From: Rhizobium sp. AQ_MP
GTDB taxonomy: Bacteria; Pseudomonadota; Alphaproteobacteria; Rhizobiales; Rhizobiaceae
Reading direction: 5' to 3'
NCBI RefSeq assembly: GCF_014237835.1
Contig: NZ_JACJVI010000003.1
Span: 186,001 to 250,000, forward strand
DNA: 64,000 nucleotides
Shown: in pieces, positions 18,736-27,307 of the stretch
How the letters are laid out: every line of letters starts with the position of its first letter
Position numbering within the stretch: position 1 is the first letter of the stretch
Notes under the pieces: generated by a model
What the model was told of the DNA's origin: nothing
The model's database searches: none
What the model saw: only the letters and a program-made list of their open reading frames with translations
Made by a program: the position numbers and the translations under genes

Positions 18736-19698
18736 TCACGTGACCGACTGGAAGGCCTGATCGCCGACAAGCTTGCGGCGGAGCCAGGCAGAGAATTGGT
18801 CCACGGCAATCACCGTCGACAGAAGAAGGAGAATGATCGCGAGCGTCTTGGCTTCATGGCCCTGGCCGATCGACAGGCGCAGGGCTTCGCCGATGCCGCC
18901 GCCGCCGACCGCGCCGATGATGGTCGAGGCGCGGACGTTGATCTCCAGGCGCAGCAGGAAATAGCTCATGAAGTTCGGCATGACCTGCGGCGTGATGGCG
19001 AACCAGACGCGCTCGAACCAGTTGGCGCCGACCGCTCTCAGCCCCTCGTCCGGCCGCATGTCGGCGTTTTCGATCACCTCGAAGAAGAGCTTTCCGAGGG
19101 CGCCGATCGTGTGGACGGTGACGGCGATGATCGCCGGAATCGGTCCAAGCGAGAGGATCGCCAGGAAGAAACCGGCAATGACGACTTCCGGGAAGGCGCG
19201 CAGGATTTCCATGACGCGGCGCACCGGCCAGCGGATCCAGGCGCTCGGCATGGTGTTCTTCGCCGCCAGGAATGCCAGTGCATAGCCGAAGATCATGGCG
19301 ATCACGGTCGAGAGCAGTGCGATGTTCACCGTCTCGAGCATCTTGTGGAAGTATTCCGGGATGTAGAGGCTCTCGGTGATGTAGAACCGGCCTTCCGGAT
19401 AATTGTATTTCAGGCTCCCATCGTCATAGGGCGACGGCAGGTCGAAGAGGGCGCGCCAGATTTCCCAGCCATCGCGGGGGACGAGCTCGCCGACGAAATC
19501 GAAGAGATAGGGCAGCCTGTCAAAGAACTTGCCGGCATTCGTCTCGTTGGCGAACCAGAGCGATCCGGTGACGGCGAGAAACAGGATGACGAGACTCAAG
19601 CCCGTATACATCCGCCGCTTTGCGGCAAGTTCCTGCCAGTGGCGCTCGACAATGGCGCCGCGTTCGCTCAATGGGGGCTGGGTCGCCATCATGGCCAT
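18736..19698 (-). CDS. phnE: Phosphonate ABC transporter permease PhnE1
   Basis: 320 residues with several membrane helices (LSLVILFLAVTGSLWF; TVIAMIFGYALAFLAAKN; FLLRLEINVRASTIIGAVGGGGIGEALR). The EAA loop is in EVIENADMRPDEGLRAVGA. It partners PhnE2, PhnC and PhnD. It lies 7 bases upstream of phnE2's start and after phnD, so the permease pair is coupled. Confidence 0.93.
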   Translation of the reverse strand: MAMMATQPPLSERGAIVERHWQELAAKRRMYTGLSLVILFLAVTGSLWFANETNAGKFFDRLPYLFDFVGELVPRDGWEIWRALFDLPSPYDDGSLKYNYPEGRFYITESLYIPEYFHKMLETVNIALLSTVIAMIFGYALAFLAAKNTMPSAWIRWPVRRVMEILRAFPEVVIAGFFLAILSLGPIPAIIAVTVHTIGALGKLFFEVIENADMRPDEGLRAVGANWFERVWFAITPQVMPNFMSYFLLRLEINVRASTIIGAVGGGGIGEALRLSIGQGHEAKTLAIILLLLSTVIAVDQFSAWLRRKLVGDQAFQSVT

Positions 19699-19776
19699 TG
19701 CCGCAAGTCCTTCGAATAGACGGAAAGGAAAGACCGCCGGCGGTATCCACCGGCGGTCTTCTGGGATGCGTTGCGA

Positions 19777-20682
19777 TCAGCCGCCGATGGTGGCCTTACG
19801 AGCGTCGATGATCGGCTTGTAGAAGTCGACCGTCACTTCGGTGAAGCCCTTGAAGTCGCCACCCTGAATAGCCGAGAAGCAGGCCGGGTCGGAGGTCGGC
19901 AGGTCCATCATGAACTGCTTGAACTTCGCCTTCATGTCTTCGTTCATCGAGGTGCGAACGACGACCGGGCCGTTCGGGATCAGCGGGGACTTCCAGACTT
20001 CGACCAGGTCGTCCATGTTCAGGATGCCCTTGTCGACCATCTTCTTCAGGTTGCCCGAGGTGTAGCCGTCCTTAAATTCGCCAACGCCCGAACCCCAGGT
20101 CGTGCCGACGTCGAAGGTGCCCTTGACCACTTCGAGAACGAGGTTCTCGTGACCGCCGCCGAAGCCGGTGGAAGCGACAACCTGGTCAACCGGGGCGCCG
20201 AGGGCTTCCGGCAAGGTGACGAGCGGCACGAGGTAGCCGGAGGTGGAGTCCGGATCGGCATAGCCGAGCTTCTTGCCCTTGATGTCTTCGATCTTGGTGA
20301 TGCCGCTGTCCTTGCGGGCAACCATGATCGAATAGTAGCCGCTGGAGCCGTCGGTCTGAACGGTGGTCAGGATCGGCTCGACGGCGTCAGCCTTGGCGAG
20401 GTACACCTTGGCGAAGGCCGATGCGCCGAGTTCGGCGTAGTCGAGCGTGCCGCCGAGCAGGCCCTGAACGACGCCGTCATAGTCGGCGGCCGGGAAGAGC
20501 GAGACCTTTTCTACGCCGAGAACCGACGGCAGCTTTTCGGTCATGCACTGGAAGTTGCGCAGGCGGTCGGCTTCGTTTTCGCCGCCGAGGATGCCGATCC
20601 GGAATTCCTTGAGGTCTTCGGCGTGAACGCCGGAGGCCAGAGCAACGAGAGCCGCCGTGGCGAGCAGGGTCTTCTTCAACAT
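19777..20682 (-). CDS. phnD: Phosphonate-binding periplasmic protein PhnD
   Basis: 301 residues with a signal peptide (MLKKTLLATAALVALASGVHA, cleaved about residue 21). The mature part follows the PhnD/SsuA/transferrin fold: FRIGILGGENEADRLRNFQC, FPAADYDGVVQGLLGGTLDYAELG, and GYADPDSTSGYLVPL. It captures phosphonates for PhnC-PhnE1-PhnE2. The gene lies 78 bp after phnC and 78 bp before phnE1. Confidence 0.95.
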   Translation of the reverse strand: MLKKTLLATAALVALASGVHAEDLKEFRIGILGGENEADRLRNFQCMTEKLPSVLGVEKVSLFPAADYDGVVQGLLGGTLDYAELGASAFAKVYLAKADAVEPILTTVQTDGSSGYYSIMVARKDSGITKIEDIKGKKLGYADPDSTSGYLVPLVTLPEALGAPVDQVVASTGFGGGHENLVLEVVKGTFDVGTTWGSGVGEFKDGYTSGNLKKMVDKGILNMDDLVEVWKSPLIPNGPVVVRTSMNEDMKAKFKQFMMDLPTSDPACFSAIQGGDFKGFTEVTVDFYKPIIDARKATIGG

Positions 20683-20760
20683 GAGTTCATCTCCTGTTTC
20701 GTAGGATGAGGGTATGTCTTGACGTATCGCCCGTGTCGCAGGGCCAGCGATCTTCGTGGC

Positions 20761-21618
20761 TCAGGCCTCAGCGACGGCGAGAGGGCGGAGGCCAGCGGAT
20801 GGGATCTTGCGCTGCACATTGTCCTGATGCGCAATGTTGATGCTCGTCGAGGTCATGGTCTCGTCGATGCCGGCGCCATGCTGGTCGGCGCCGTAGATTT
20901 CATGCACAGCCTCGGCCGTGAGTTCGTTCGGCGAGCCGTCGAAAACCACGCGACCACGGGCCATGCCGATGATGCGCTCGCAGTAATTGCGGGCGGTATC
21001 CAGCGTGTGGAGATTGGTGATGACGGTGATGCCTTCGCTCTCGTTGATGTCGCGGAGCGCATCCATAACGATCTTGGCGTTGAGGGGATCAAGCGAGGCG
21101 ATCGGCTCGTCAGCCAGCACCATTTTCGGCGACTGCATCAGGGCGCGGGCAATTGCCACGCGCTGCTGCTGGCCACCCGACAGGGTGCCGGCTGCTTGGA
21201 GGGCGGTCTGCTCGATGCCCAGACGCTCGAGAGCGGCGATCGCCATCAGGCGCTCCTCGCGGGTGAAGACATTGAGGATCGAGAGGGCCGTCGAACGGTG
21301 ATTGAGGCGGCCAAGCAGGACATTGGTCAGCACGTCGAGACGCGGCACCAGGTTGAACTGCTGGAAGATCATGGCGCAGTCGCGCTGCCAGTTGCGGAGC
21401 GCCGTGCCATGCAGATTGGAGATCTCGAGATCGCCGAAACGGATGCTGCCGGAGGTCGGGTCGACCAGGCGGTTAATCATGCGCAGCAGCGTCGATTTGC
21501 CGGCGCCGGAGCGGCCGATCACGCCGACCATCTGGCCAGCCGGGATCTCAAGCGTGACCGAGTCTACGGCCTTGTTGGTTCCGAACTGGCGGGTGAGGTT
21601 GTCCAGCCTGAAGAGCAT
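20761..21618 (-). CDS. phnC: Phosphonate ABC transporter ATPase PhnC
   Basis: 285 residues; Walker [13 protein letters not shown], signature [13 protein letters not shown], Walker [15 protein letters not shown]-loop THLHTLD-like region. The last 35 residues extend beyond the core as a variable tail. It powers phosphonate import. It begins 121 bp after the acetyltransferase gene, where a weak Pho-box-like sequence suggests an internal promoter. Confidence 0.95.
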   Translation of the reverse strand: MLFRLDNLTRQFGTNKAVDSVTLEIPAGQMVGVIGRSGAGKSTLLRMINRLVDPTSGSIRFGDLEISNLHGTALRNWQRDCAMIFQQFNLVPRLDVLTNVLLGRLNHRSTALSILNVFTREERLMAIAALERLGIEQTALQAAGTLSGGQQQRVAIARALMQSPKMVLADEPIASLDPLNAKIVMDALRDINESEGITVITNLHTLDTARNYCERIIGMARGRVVFDGSPNELTAEAVHEIYGADQHGAGIDETMTSTSINIAHQDNVQRKIPSAGLRPLAVAEA

Positions 21619-21673
21619 CGTCTTTCCTTCGCCGTCATTGATTGCGGTGCTGGATAGGCATTAGCCTTGGCCC

Positions 21674-21691
21674 GTGAAATGCGAATGTCAG
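21674..21691 (-). promoter_or_regulatory. Weak Pho-box-like site upstream of phnC
   Basis: On the minus strand the 18 bases read CTGACAT-TCGC-ATTTCAC, against the rhizobial PhoB consensus CTGTCAT-N4-CTGTCAT (10 of 14 positions). It lies about 56 bp before the phnC start in the largest gene gap of the transporter half. Tentative. Confidence 0.35.
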
Positions 21692-21739
21692 TTTCGTGTA
21701 GGATTTGTGAAACCAGCCAAGCCGCTGAAATGCTTGGGC

Positions 21740-22354
21740 TTAGGCGTACTTTTCGAGGAAGTTTTCCGCGTCCATGTGACGGAAATCCTCAAGCGCGCCA
21801 AAGAGACGGTCGTGATCCCAGTCCCACCAGGCAAGCGCCTGCATGCGCTCGGCGACCGACTTTGGAAAACGCTCGCGGATCAGCTTTGCCGGCACGCCGC
21901 CGACGATGGTGTAGGGGGCAACATCGCGGGAAACGACGGCGCCCGCTCCGATCACCGCGCCATCGCCGACAGTGACGCCGGGCAGCACGGTTGCGCCGTG
22001 GCCGATCCAGACATCGTGGCCGATCGACACCCTGTTATCGCGGCGCCAGGCAAAGAAGTCGTGGTCGTTTTCCGCGCCGTCGAAATAGTCGGCGGCGCGA
22101 TAGGTGAAGTGGTGCAGGGTGGGGCGCCAGGTCGGGTGATTGGTGGCGTTGATGCGGACGGCGGCTGCGATGTTGGCGAACTTGCCGATCGTCGCGCACC
22201 AGACGGCGCCGTCCTGCATGATGTAGGAGTAGTCGCCCATCTCGACTTCATCGAGACGGCATCGATCGGCGACTTCGGTGTAGCGGCCAAGGGTCGAATT
22301 GACGACCCGGGCGGTTTCGTGGACGAGGGGCTCAAGCCCGAGCTTCTTCGTCAT
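21740..22354 (-). CDS. Hexapeptide-repeat acetyltransferase of the phn operon
   Basis: 204 residues with left-handed beta-helix (hexapeptide) repeats: VNSTLGRYTEVADRCRLDEVEMG, VSIGHDVWIGHGATVLPGVTVGDGAVIGAGAVVSRDV in outline, and a catalytic-histidine-type loop (ATNHPTWRPTLHHFTY). It belongs to the DapH/LacA-like group repeatedly found inside phn operons (chloramphenicol-acetyltransferase-like). Inferred: N-acetylation of aminoalkylphosphonates, the role PhnO has in E. coli. Its start overlaps the phnL stop by 4 bases. Confidence 0.87.
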   Translation of the reverse strand: MTKKLGLEPLVHETARVVNSTLGRYTEVADRCRLDEVEMGDYSYIMQDGAVWCATIGKFANIAAAVRINATNHPTWRPTLHHFTYRAADYFDGAENDHDFFAWRRDNRVSIGHDVWIGHGATVLPGVTVGDGAVIGAGAVVSRDVAPYTIVGGVPAKLIRERFPKSVAERMQALAWWDWDHDRLFGALEDFRHMDAENFLEKYA

Positions 22355-23058
22355 GCCGCGACCTTTCGCGGTGAAAACTGCATGACGTCGAGAATGCGGT
22401 CGGCGACGGCTTCGCGCACTTCCTCGTCGTGGAAAATGCCAAGCAGGGCAACACCGGCATCCTTCTTCGCGCGGATCATCGAGACCACGACAGCGCGATT
22501 GGCCGCGTCGAGCGAGGCGGTCGGCTCATCCAGCAACAGCACGGCGTGGTCGGTGATGAAGCCACGGGCGATGTTGACGCGCTGCTGTTCGCCACCGGAG
22601 AAGGTGGAGGGCGGCAGCTGCCAGAGATCGCGCGGCAAGTTTAGCCGGCTCAGGAGCTCAGCGGCGCGGTCGCGTGCTTCGTCCGTCGAAACACCGCGGG
22701 CGACGAGCGGTTCGGCCACCACGTCGAGGGTCGAGACGCGCGGGACGGTGCGCAGGAACTGGCTGACATAACCCAGCGTGCCGCGTCGGACTTCGAGCAC
22801 CGTGCGGGGATCTGCCGAGGCGATGTCGACAATGCGGCCGCCGTGGTTGATGAGGATCTGGCCCTGGTCGACGGCGTAGTTGCCGTAGAGCATCTTCAGG
22901 ATCGAACTCTTGCCGATGCCCGAGGGGCCGCCGAGCACGACGCATTCCCCGGCTGTGACAGAAAACGAGACATTGGCCACGACCGGAAGGACCAGCCCAC
23001 CGCGCAGGTGCATGGTGAAGCTTTTCGCCACTTCCGAAACGATGAGCGGGGTCGGCAT
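22351..23058 (-). CDS. phnL: C-P lyase accessory ATPase PhnL
   Basis: 235 residues, ABC ATPase fold: Walker A GGPSGIGKSSIL, signature FSGGEQQRVNIAR, Walker B VLLLDEPTASLDA. The N-terminal KSFTMHLRGGLVLPVV is typical of PhnL. Known: PhnK and PhnL are ABC-type proteins associated with the PhnGHIJ core and are not transporters. Followed with 4-bp overlap by the acetyltransferase gene. Confidence 0.95.
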   Translation of the reverse strand: MPTPLIVSEVAKSFTMHLRGGLVLPVVANVSFSVTAGECVVLGGPSGIGKSSILKMLYGNYAVDQGQILINHGGRIVDIASADPRTVLEVRRGTLGYVSQFLRTVPRVSTLDVVAEPLVARGVSTDEARDRAAELLSRLNLPRDLWQLPPSTFSGGEQQRVNIARGFITDHAVLLLDEPTASLDAANRAVVVSMIRAKKDAGVALLGIFHDEEVREAVADRILDVMQFSPRKVAA

Positions 23059-23095
23059 GATATTTTCCTTTCGCGACGTCCGTCAGACTTGGATG

Positions 23096-23872
23096 TCAGA
23101 CCTGGAGGATCGAGGAGACGAGCAGCTGGGTATAGGGTTCGCGGGGGTCGTCGAGCACGCGATCGGTCAGCCCGTGTTCGATGACATGACCGTCCTTCAT
23201 CACCATCATCCGGTGCGAGAGCAGGCGGGCGACCGCGAGGTCGTGGGTGACGACGATGGCCGAGAGGCCGAGGTCGTTGACGAGGCCGCGGACGAGATCG
23301 AGCAGGCGTGCCTGAACCGAGACATCGAGACCGCCGGTCGGCTCGTCCATGAAGACAAGGCGGGGTCCTGTCACAAGATTGCGGGCGATCTGCAGGCGCT
23401 GGCGCATGCCGCCCGAAAAGGCGCGCGGCTGGTCGTCGATGCGGTCGGTCGAGATCTCGACGCGTTCCAGCCATTCGCTCGCCGTCTGGCGGATCTTCCC
23501 ATAGTGCCTGTCACCGATGGCCATCAGGCGCTCGCCGACATTGGCGCCGGCCGAGACGGTCATGCGCAGACCGTCAGACGGGTTCTGGTGCACGAAGCCC
23601 CAGTCGGTGCGCATCAGGAATCGGCGTTCCGCCTCGCCCATATGGTAGAGCTCGCGGTATTGGCCGTCGCGCATGTGGTAGTCGACGCTGCCCGTCGTCG
23701 GCATCAGCCGGGTCGAGAGGCAGTTCAGAAGTGTCGTCTTGCCCGAGCCGCTTTCGCCGACAATGGCGAGCACTTCGCCCGGCCAGAGATCGAAGGAGAC
23801 GTTCGAGCAGCCGATCCGGCTGCCGTAGAATTTCGAGAGGTTGCGAACTTTCAGAAGCGGTTGCTCGCTCAT
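23096..23872 (-). CDS. phnK: C-P lyase core-associated ATPase PhnK
   Basis: 258 residues; Walker A GESGSGKTTLL, RAFSGGMRQRLQIARN signature, Walker B LVFMDEPTGGLDVS. The family-specific segment MRDGQYRELYHMGEAERRFLM is present. PhnK docks on PhnJ in the C-P lyase complex. Its start follows a 253-bp gap from phnJ that carries a RIME-like palindrome, so it may depend on read-through or a new promoter. Confidence 0.95.
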   Translation of the reverse strand: MSEQPLLKVRNLSKFYGSRIGCSNVSFDLWPGEVLAIVGESGSGKTTLLNCLSTRLMPTTGSVDYHMRDGQYRELYHMGEAERRFLMRTDWGFVHQNPSDGLRMTVSAGANVGERLMAIGDRHYGKIRQTASEWLERVEISTDRIDDQPRAFSGGMRQRLQIARNLVTGPRLVFMDEPTGGLDVSVQARLLDLVRGLVNDLGLSAIVVTHDLAVARLLSHRMMVMKDGHVIEHGLTDRVLDDPREPYTQLLVSSILQV

Positions 23873-23908
23873 CGGGCGATCCTCCAGGTAATTTTGAGCT
23901 GGGCGTTA

Positions 23909-24106
23909 CCCCCCTCTGGCCTGCCGGCCATCTCCCCCTCAAGGGGGGAGATCGGTTGGCGGCGATTGCGCGTCCAGCCAGTAAACGCCCTAGGTTCGGT
24001 CGATCTCTCAGAAGAGATTTGTCTACCGGTGGTGGTTGGCCAGCCGACGAGGCCGTGAGCTGATCTCCCCCCTTGAGGGGGAGATGCCCGGCAGGGCAGA
24101 GGGGGG
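23909..24106. repeat. RIME-like double palindrome inside the phn operon
   Basis: Two 45-base arms, 23909-23953 and 24062-24106, are inverted copies differing at only two positions. Each arm contains its own two hairpins: a small one around GGCCTGCCGGCC (other arm GCCCTGCCGGGC) and a 9-bp stem ATCTCCCCC/GGGGGAGAT. The two differences fall on a base pair of the small stem and compensate. About 108 bp separates the arms. This matches rhizobial intergenic mosaic elements (RIME) as I recall them; no coding content. Confidence 0.8.
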
Positions 24107-24125
24107 TGAGCCGCGAATGCAACCT

Positions 24126-25019
24126 TCATTCCGCGGCCTCCTTTTTCTGGAAGAGCATCTCGCCGACATGGCCTTCCGCCTGGCGTGTCTCGCAGTGGTC
24201 GGTATCCGAGCAGACGAACATCCGGCCGCCCTTGTCGTCGAGCACGACCTCGTCGAGATAGACGTTCCGGGCGCCGCAGAGGGCGCAGGGCTTGTCGAAG
24301 GTCTGGACCTCGAAGGGGTGATCCTCGAAGTCGAGGCTGACGACGTCGGTATAGGGCGGCACCGCATAGATGCGCTTTTCACGGCCCGCGCCGAAGAGCT
24401 GCAGGGCTTGCGACATGTGCATCTTCGGATTGTCGAACTTCGGTGTCGGCGACGGATCCATCACGTAGCGGCCCTCGACCTTCACCGGATAGGCATAAGT
24501 CGTGGCAATGCGGCCATGCTTGGCGATGTCTTCGTAGAGCTTCACATGCATAAGGCCGTATTCTTCCAGCGCATGCATTTTGCGGGTCTCGGTCTCGCGC
24601 GGCTCAAGGAAGCGTAGGGGTTCCGGGATCGGCACCTGGTAGACCAGAACCTGGCCCTCTTTCAGCGTCTCCTCCGGTATCCGGTGGCGCGTCTGGATGA
24701 TCGTCGCTTCGCCGGTATTGGTGGTGACGGCGACCTCGGCGACTTTCTGAAAGAAGGCGCGGATGGAGACGGCGTTTGTCGTGTCGTCGGCGCCCTGGTC
24801 GATGACCTTCAGCGTGTCGTCCTGCCCGATGATCGAGGCGGTGACTTGCACGCCGCCGGTGCCCCAGCCATAGGGCATGGGCATTTCGCGGCTTGCAAAC
24901 GGCACTTGATAACCAGGAATGGCGATCGCCTTCAGGATCGCGCGGCGGATCATACGCTTGGTCTGTTCGTCCAGATAGGCGAAATTGTAGGTGGCGAGTT
25001 CCATTGCCGGCGCGCTCAT
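24126..25019 (-). CDS. phnJ: Carbon-phosphorus lyase PhnJ
   Basis: 297 residues from MSAPAMELATYNFAYLDEQ at 25019, overlapping the phnI stop (ATGA). A cysteine cluster near residues 240-272 (PCALCGARN then FVCSDTDHC) carries the Fe-S ligands of this radical-SAM enzyme. GWGTGGVQVTASIIG and GLMHVKLYEDI are typical PhnJ. Known reaction: homolytic C-P cleavage of ribose 1-phosphonate 5-phosphate, giving alkane and ribose cyclic phosphate. Core subunit of PhnGHIJ. Confidence 0.97.
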   Translation of the reverse strand: MSAPAMELATYNFAYLDEQTKRMIRRAILKAIAIPGYQVPFASREMPMPYGWGTGGVQVTASIIGQDDTLKVIDQGADDTTNAVSIRAFFQKVAEVAVTTNTGEATIIQTRHRIPEETLKEGQVLVYQVPIPEPLRFLEPRETETRKMHALEEYGLMHVKLYEDIAKHGRIATTYAYPVKVEGRYVMDPSPTPKFDNPKMHMSQALQLFGAGREKRIYAVPPYTDVVSLDFEDHPFEVQTFDKPCALCGARNVYLDEVVLDDKGGRMFVCSDTDHCETRQAEGHVGEMLFQKKEAAE

Positions 25020-26122
25020 TCTGCGGCCTCCTTCAGATCTGTCTGTTCTGTCTTGGCGGCATCGTGCTTTGTCCGCATGCGGCGGACGAGATCGAGTTCG
25101 GCCTGGAAGTCGACGTAATGCGGCAGCTTCAGATGTTCGACGAAACCGGTCGCCTGGACGTTGTCGCAATGGGAAATCACGAATTCCTCGTCTTGGGCCG
25201 GTGCCACGACGTCCTCGCCGAATTCCTGCGTGCGTAGCGCCCGATCGACCAGCGACATGGACATGGCCTTGCGTTCGCTCTGGCCGAAGACGAGGCCGTA
25301 GCCGCGGGTGAACTGCGGCGGGGCCTTGGCCGAACCCTTGAACTGATTGACCATTTGGCATTCGGTGACGCGGATCTCGCCGAGCGAAACGGCAAAACCC
25401 AGCTCCGGCACGTCGAATTCGACCTCGACCAGACCCATGCGGATTTCACCGACAAAGGGGTGGGTGCGGCCATAACCGCGCTGGGTCGAATAGCCGAGGG
25501 CGAGCAGGAAGCCCTCGTCGCCACGGGCCAGCGCCTGGAGGCGCAGGTCGCGGGGCATCGGAAATTCCATCGGCTCGCGGGTGATGTCGCCGGCGATGTG
25601 ATCCTCGGGCATCTCGCCATCCGGCTCGATCAGGCCTTCGCCGTCGAGGATGTCCGAGACCCGCATGACATAATCCAGGCCTTCCTCACGCTGCTCGCCC
25701 ATATCCACCGTCTCGTCATCGAGCAGCGAGGGGTCGAGCAGGCGGTGGGTATAGTCGAAGGTGGGGCCGAGCAACTGTCCGCCGGGCAGATCCTTGTAGG
25801 TGGCGGAGACGCGGCGCTCGACGCGCATCTCACCGGTTTCGATCGGTCGCGACGTGCCGAAGCGCGGCAGCGTGGTGCGGTAGGCGCGCAGCAGGAAGAT
25901 CGCTTCGATCATGTCGCCGCGCGACTGCTTGAGGGCGAGTGCTGCGAGCGCGCAGTCATAGAGCGAGGCTTCGGCCATGACGCGGTCCACGGCGAGGCCG
26001 AGCTGGGCAACGATCTGGTCGATCGTCACTGACGGCAGCGACCTGTCGCCACGGCGGCGGTCAGCGAGCAGCTTGTGGGCGTTGGCAATGGCTTTCTCGC
26101 CACCCTTGACGGCAACATACAT
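25016..26122 (-). CDS. phnI: C-P lyase core subunit PhnI
   Basis: 368 residues beginning MYVAVKGGEKAIANAHKLLADRRRGD, the usual PhnI start, with RGYGLVFGQSERKAMSMSLVDRAL and HCDNVQATGFVEHLKLPHYVDFQAELD near the C-terminus. Known role: with PhnG, PhnH and PhnL catalyses transfer of methylphosphonate onto the ribose of ATP/GTP with loss of the base. Three bases separate it from phnH. Confidence 0.97.
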   Translation of the reverse strand: MYVAVKGGEKAIANAHKLLADRRRGDRSLPSVTIDQIVAQLGLAVDRVMAEASLYDCALAALALKQSRGDMIEAIFLLRAYRTTLPRFGTSRPIETGEMRVERRVSATYKDLPGGQLLGPTFDYTHRLLDPSLLDDETVDMGEQREEGLDYVMRVSDILDGEGLIEPDGEMPEDHIAGDITREPMEFPMPRDLRLQALARGDEGFLLALGYSTQRGYGRTHPFVGEIRMGLVEVEFDVPELGFAVSLGEIRVTECQMVNQFKGSAKAPPQFTRGYGLVFGQSERKAMSMSLVDRALRTQEFGEDVVAPAQDEEFVISHCDNVQATGFVEHLKLPHYVDFQAELDLVRRMRTKHDAAKTEQTDLKEAAE

Positions 26123-26125
26123 GGC

Positions 26126-26734
26126 TCAGGCCTCCATCTCGCGGATCTTTGTCGTGCGCGGGAGCGCGATGAAACGTCGACCTGCCGTCAGCACCAGATC
26201 GACGCCACGCGGGAACAGGGCGCGATTGTCGGCCCATTGGCGCAGGAAAGTATCAGGCACACCCTTCGGGGCGATCGTGGCGGTGTCGCGAATACCGGGG
26301 CCCGACAGCTGCAGAGGCTGGCCGCCCTCCAGCGATGCGACCTCTACGACCAGCGTCGTTGAACGGTCCGGGTATTCCTGCGTTCCCAATGCAAATTGTG
26401 AGAGCGAAGGGAACGGTGCTCCCGCTTCGACGAAGGCGAATTTGGTATCGGTCTTTGTGGACGTCAGGCTGGCGCCGGTGTGGAAGCCGATCCAGCCTGG
26501 CAGGGCGGATTTGGCGAGCAAAGGCGTGACCCAGATCGGCGTGTCGTGGTCGCAGAGCGTCAGCAGCAGGGCGCCTGCCGCAATGCCGATCGGTGCGGGT
26601 GGTGCGACGGCGACGTCGACGACACCGATGCTGCCGGGGCGGGCCATGGCGTCCATCACGCTGCGGAAGACAGCTTGAGCATGGGTGACGGCATCCGGGA
26701 AACCGCCGTCGAGGCTTTCAGTCACGTCGAGCAT
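26126..26734 (-). CDS. phnH: C-P lyase core subunit PhnH
   Basis: 202 residues; GFPDAVTHAQAVFRSVMDAMARPG and FPRGVDLVLTAGRRFIALPRTTKI are diagnostic. PhnH is a structural subunit of the C-P lyase core, a PLP-transferase-like fold without cofactor. Its ATG overlaps the phnG stop (TGATG). Confidence 0.95.
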   Translation of the reverse strand: MLDVTESLDGGFPDAVTHAQAVFRSVMDAMARPGSIGVVDVAVAPPAPIGIAAGALLLTLCDHDTPIWVTPLLAKSALPGWIGFHTGASLTSTKTDTKFAFVEAGAPFPSLSQFALGTQEYPDRSTTLVVEVASLEGGQPLQLSGPGIRDTATIAPKGVPDTFLRQWADNRALFPRGVDLVLTAGRRFIALPRTTKIREMEA

Positions 26735-27204
26735 CAGTCTTCTCCGCGAACCATGGTGAAGAAATCGACCTTCGTGGCGGCCGTTTCGGCTTCGAGCCGT
26801 TCTGCTTCCGCCGCGAGGCGTGTTTCGAGAGGCGTCAGGAGGCGGGCCTCCAGCAGAGCGCGGGCGGCATCGTCCTGCGCCATGGCATCGAGAACGGCCG
26901 AGAGCTCAGCTGCCTTGCGGTCGGTTCCGAGGCGGTAGCCATGGCCGATCCGTCCGTCTGCGAGCCGCACGCTTGCCCGGCTGACCGTCGCTTCGCCGAG
27001 GTTGAAGGGCGCGCCGCCACCGCCGATACGGCCCTTGACCATGACGAGGCCAGTCTCCGGGCCGCGCAGCGTTTTGTGAGCCGGCGCCTGGTCAAAGGCG
27101 GCAAGGGTTTCTTGAAGTTCGGTCAGCGTGGCTTTCGCCAGCAGATCGACGATCCGCTTGCGATTGGCCTGTGCACCGGGGTCGATTTCGTTGGCTCTGT
27201 GCAT
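26734..27204 (-). CDS. phnG: C-P lyase core subunit PhnG
   Basis: 156 residues; RKRIVDLLAKATLTELQETL, GPETGLVMVKGRIGGGGAPFNLGEATVSRASV and GHGYRLGTDRKAAELSAVLDA match PhnG. It is the first gene of the catabolic operon and the smallest core subunit. Promoter region shared with divergent phnF contains a Pho-box-like site and two palindromes. Confidence 0.95.
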   Translation of the reverse strand: MHRANEIDPGAQANRKRIVDLLAKATLTELQETLAAFDQAPAHKTLRGPETGLVMVKGRIGGGGAPFNLGEATVSRASVRLADGRIGHGYRLGTDRKAAELSAVLDAMAQDDAARALLEARLLTPLETRLAAEAERLEAETAATKVDFFTMVRGED

Positions 27205-27219
27205 TGTCAGTCCTCGAAA

Positions 27220-27237
27220 TGTCTAGTAATATAGACA
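27220..27237. promoter_or_regulatory. Candidate PhnF operator palindrome
   Basis: TGTCTA-GTAATA-TAGACA, perfect 6-bp arms, 16 bases before the phnG start. GntR/UTRA regulators bind such palindromes; the mycobacterial PhnF site (TGGTATAGACCA, from memory) shares the TATAGAC core. A second inverted repeat, GTTACT-N5-AGTAAC, lies at 27247-27263 and may be the alternative or auxiliary site. Confidence 0.55.
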
Positions 27238-27271
27238 ACCATACAAGTTACTTTAGGAGTAACCCGTGGTC

Positions 27272-27289
27272 GTGACAAGCTTGTGACAG
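27272..27289 (-). promoter_or_regulatory. Pho-box-like PhoB site upstream of phnG
   Basis: Read on the minus strand, toward phnG: CTGTCAC-AAGC-TTGTCAC, two 7-mers in the 11-bp periodic layout of the Pho box (consensus CTGTCAT-N4-CTGTCAT; 11 of 14 match). It ends about 68 bp before phnG and also lies directly ahead of phnF. It overlaps a 10-bp palindrome (ACAAGCTTGT, 27275-27284). Phosphate-starvation control of phn operons by PhoB is well established. Confidence 0.65.
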
Positions 27290-27307
27290 GGAGCCGGTAT
27301 TTCCGTG

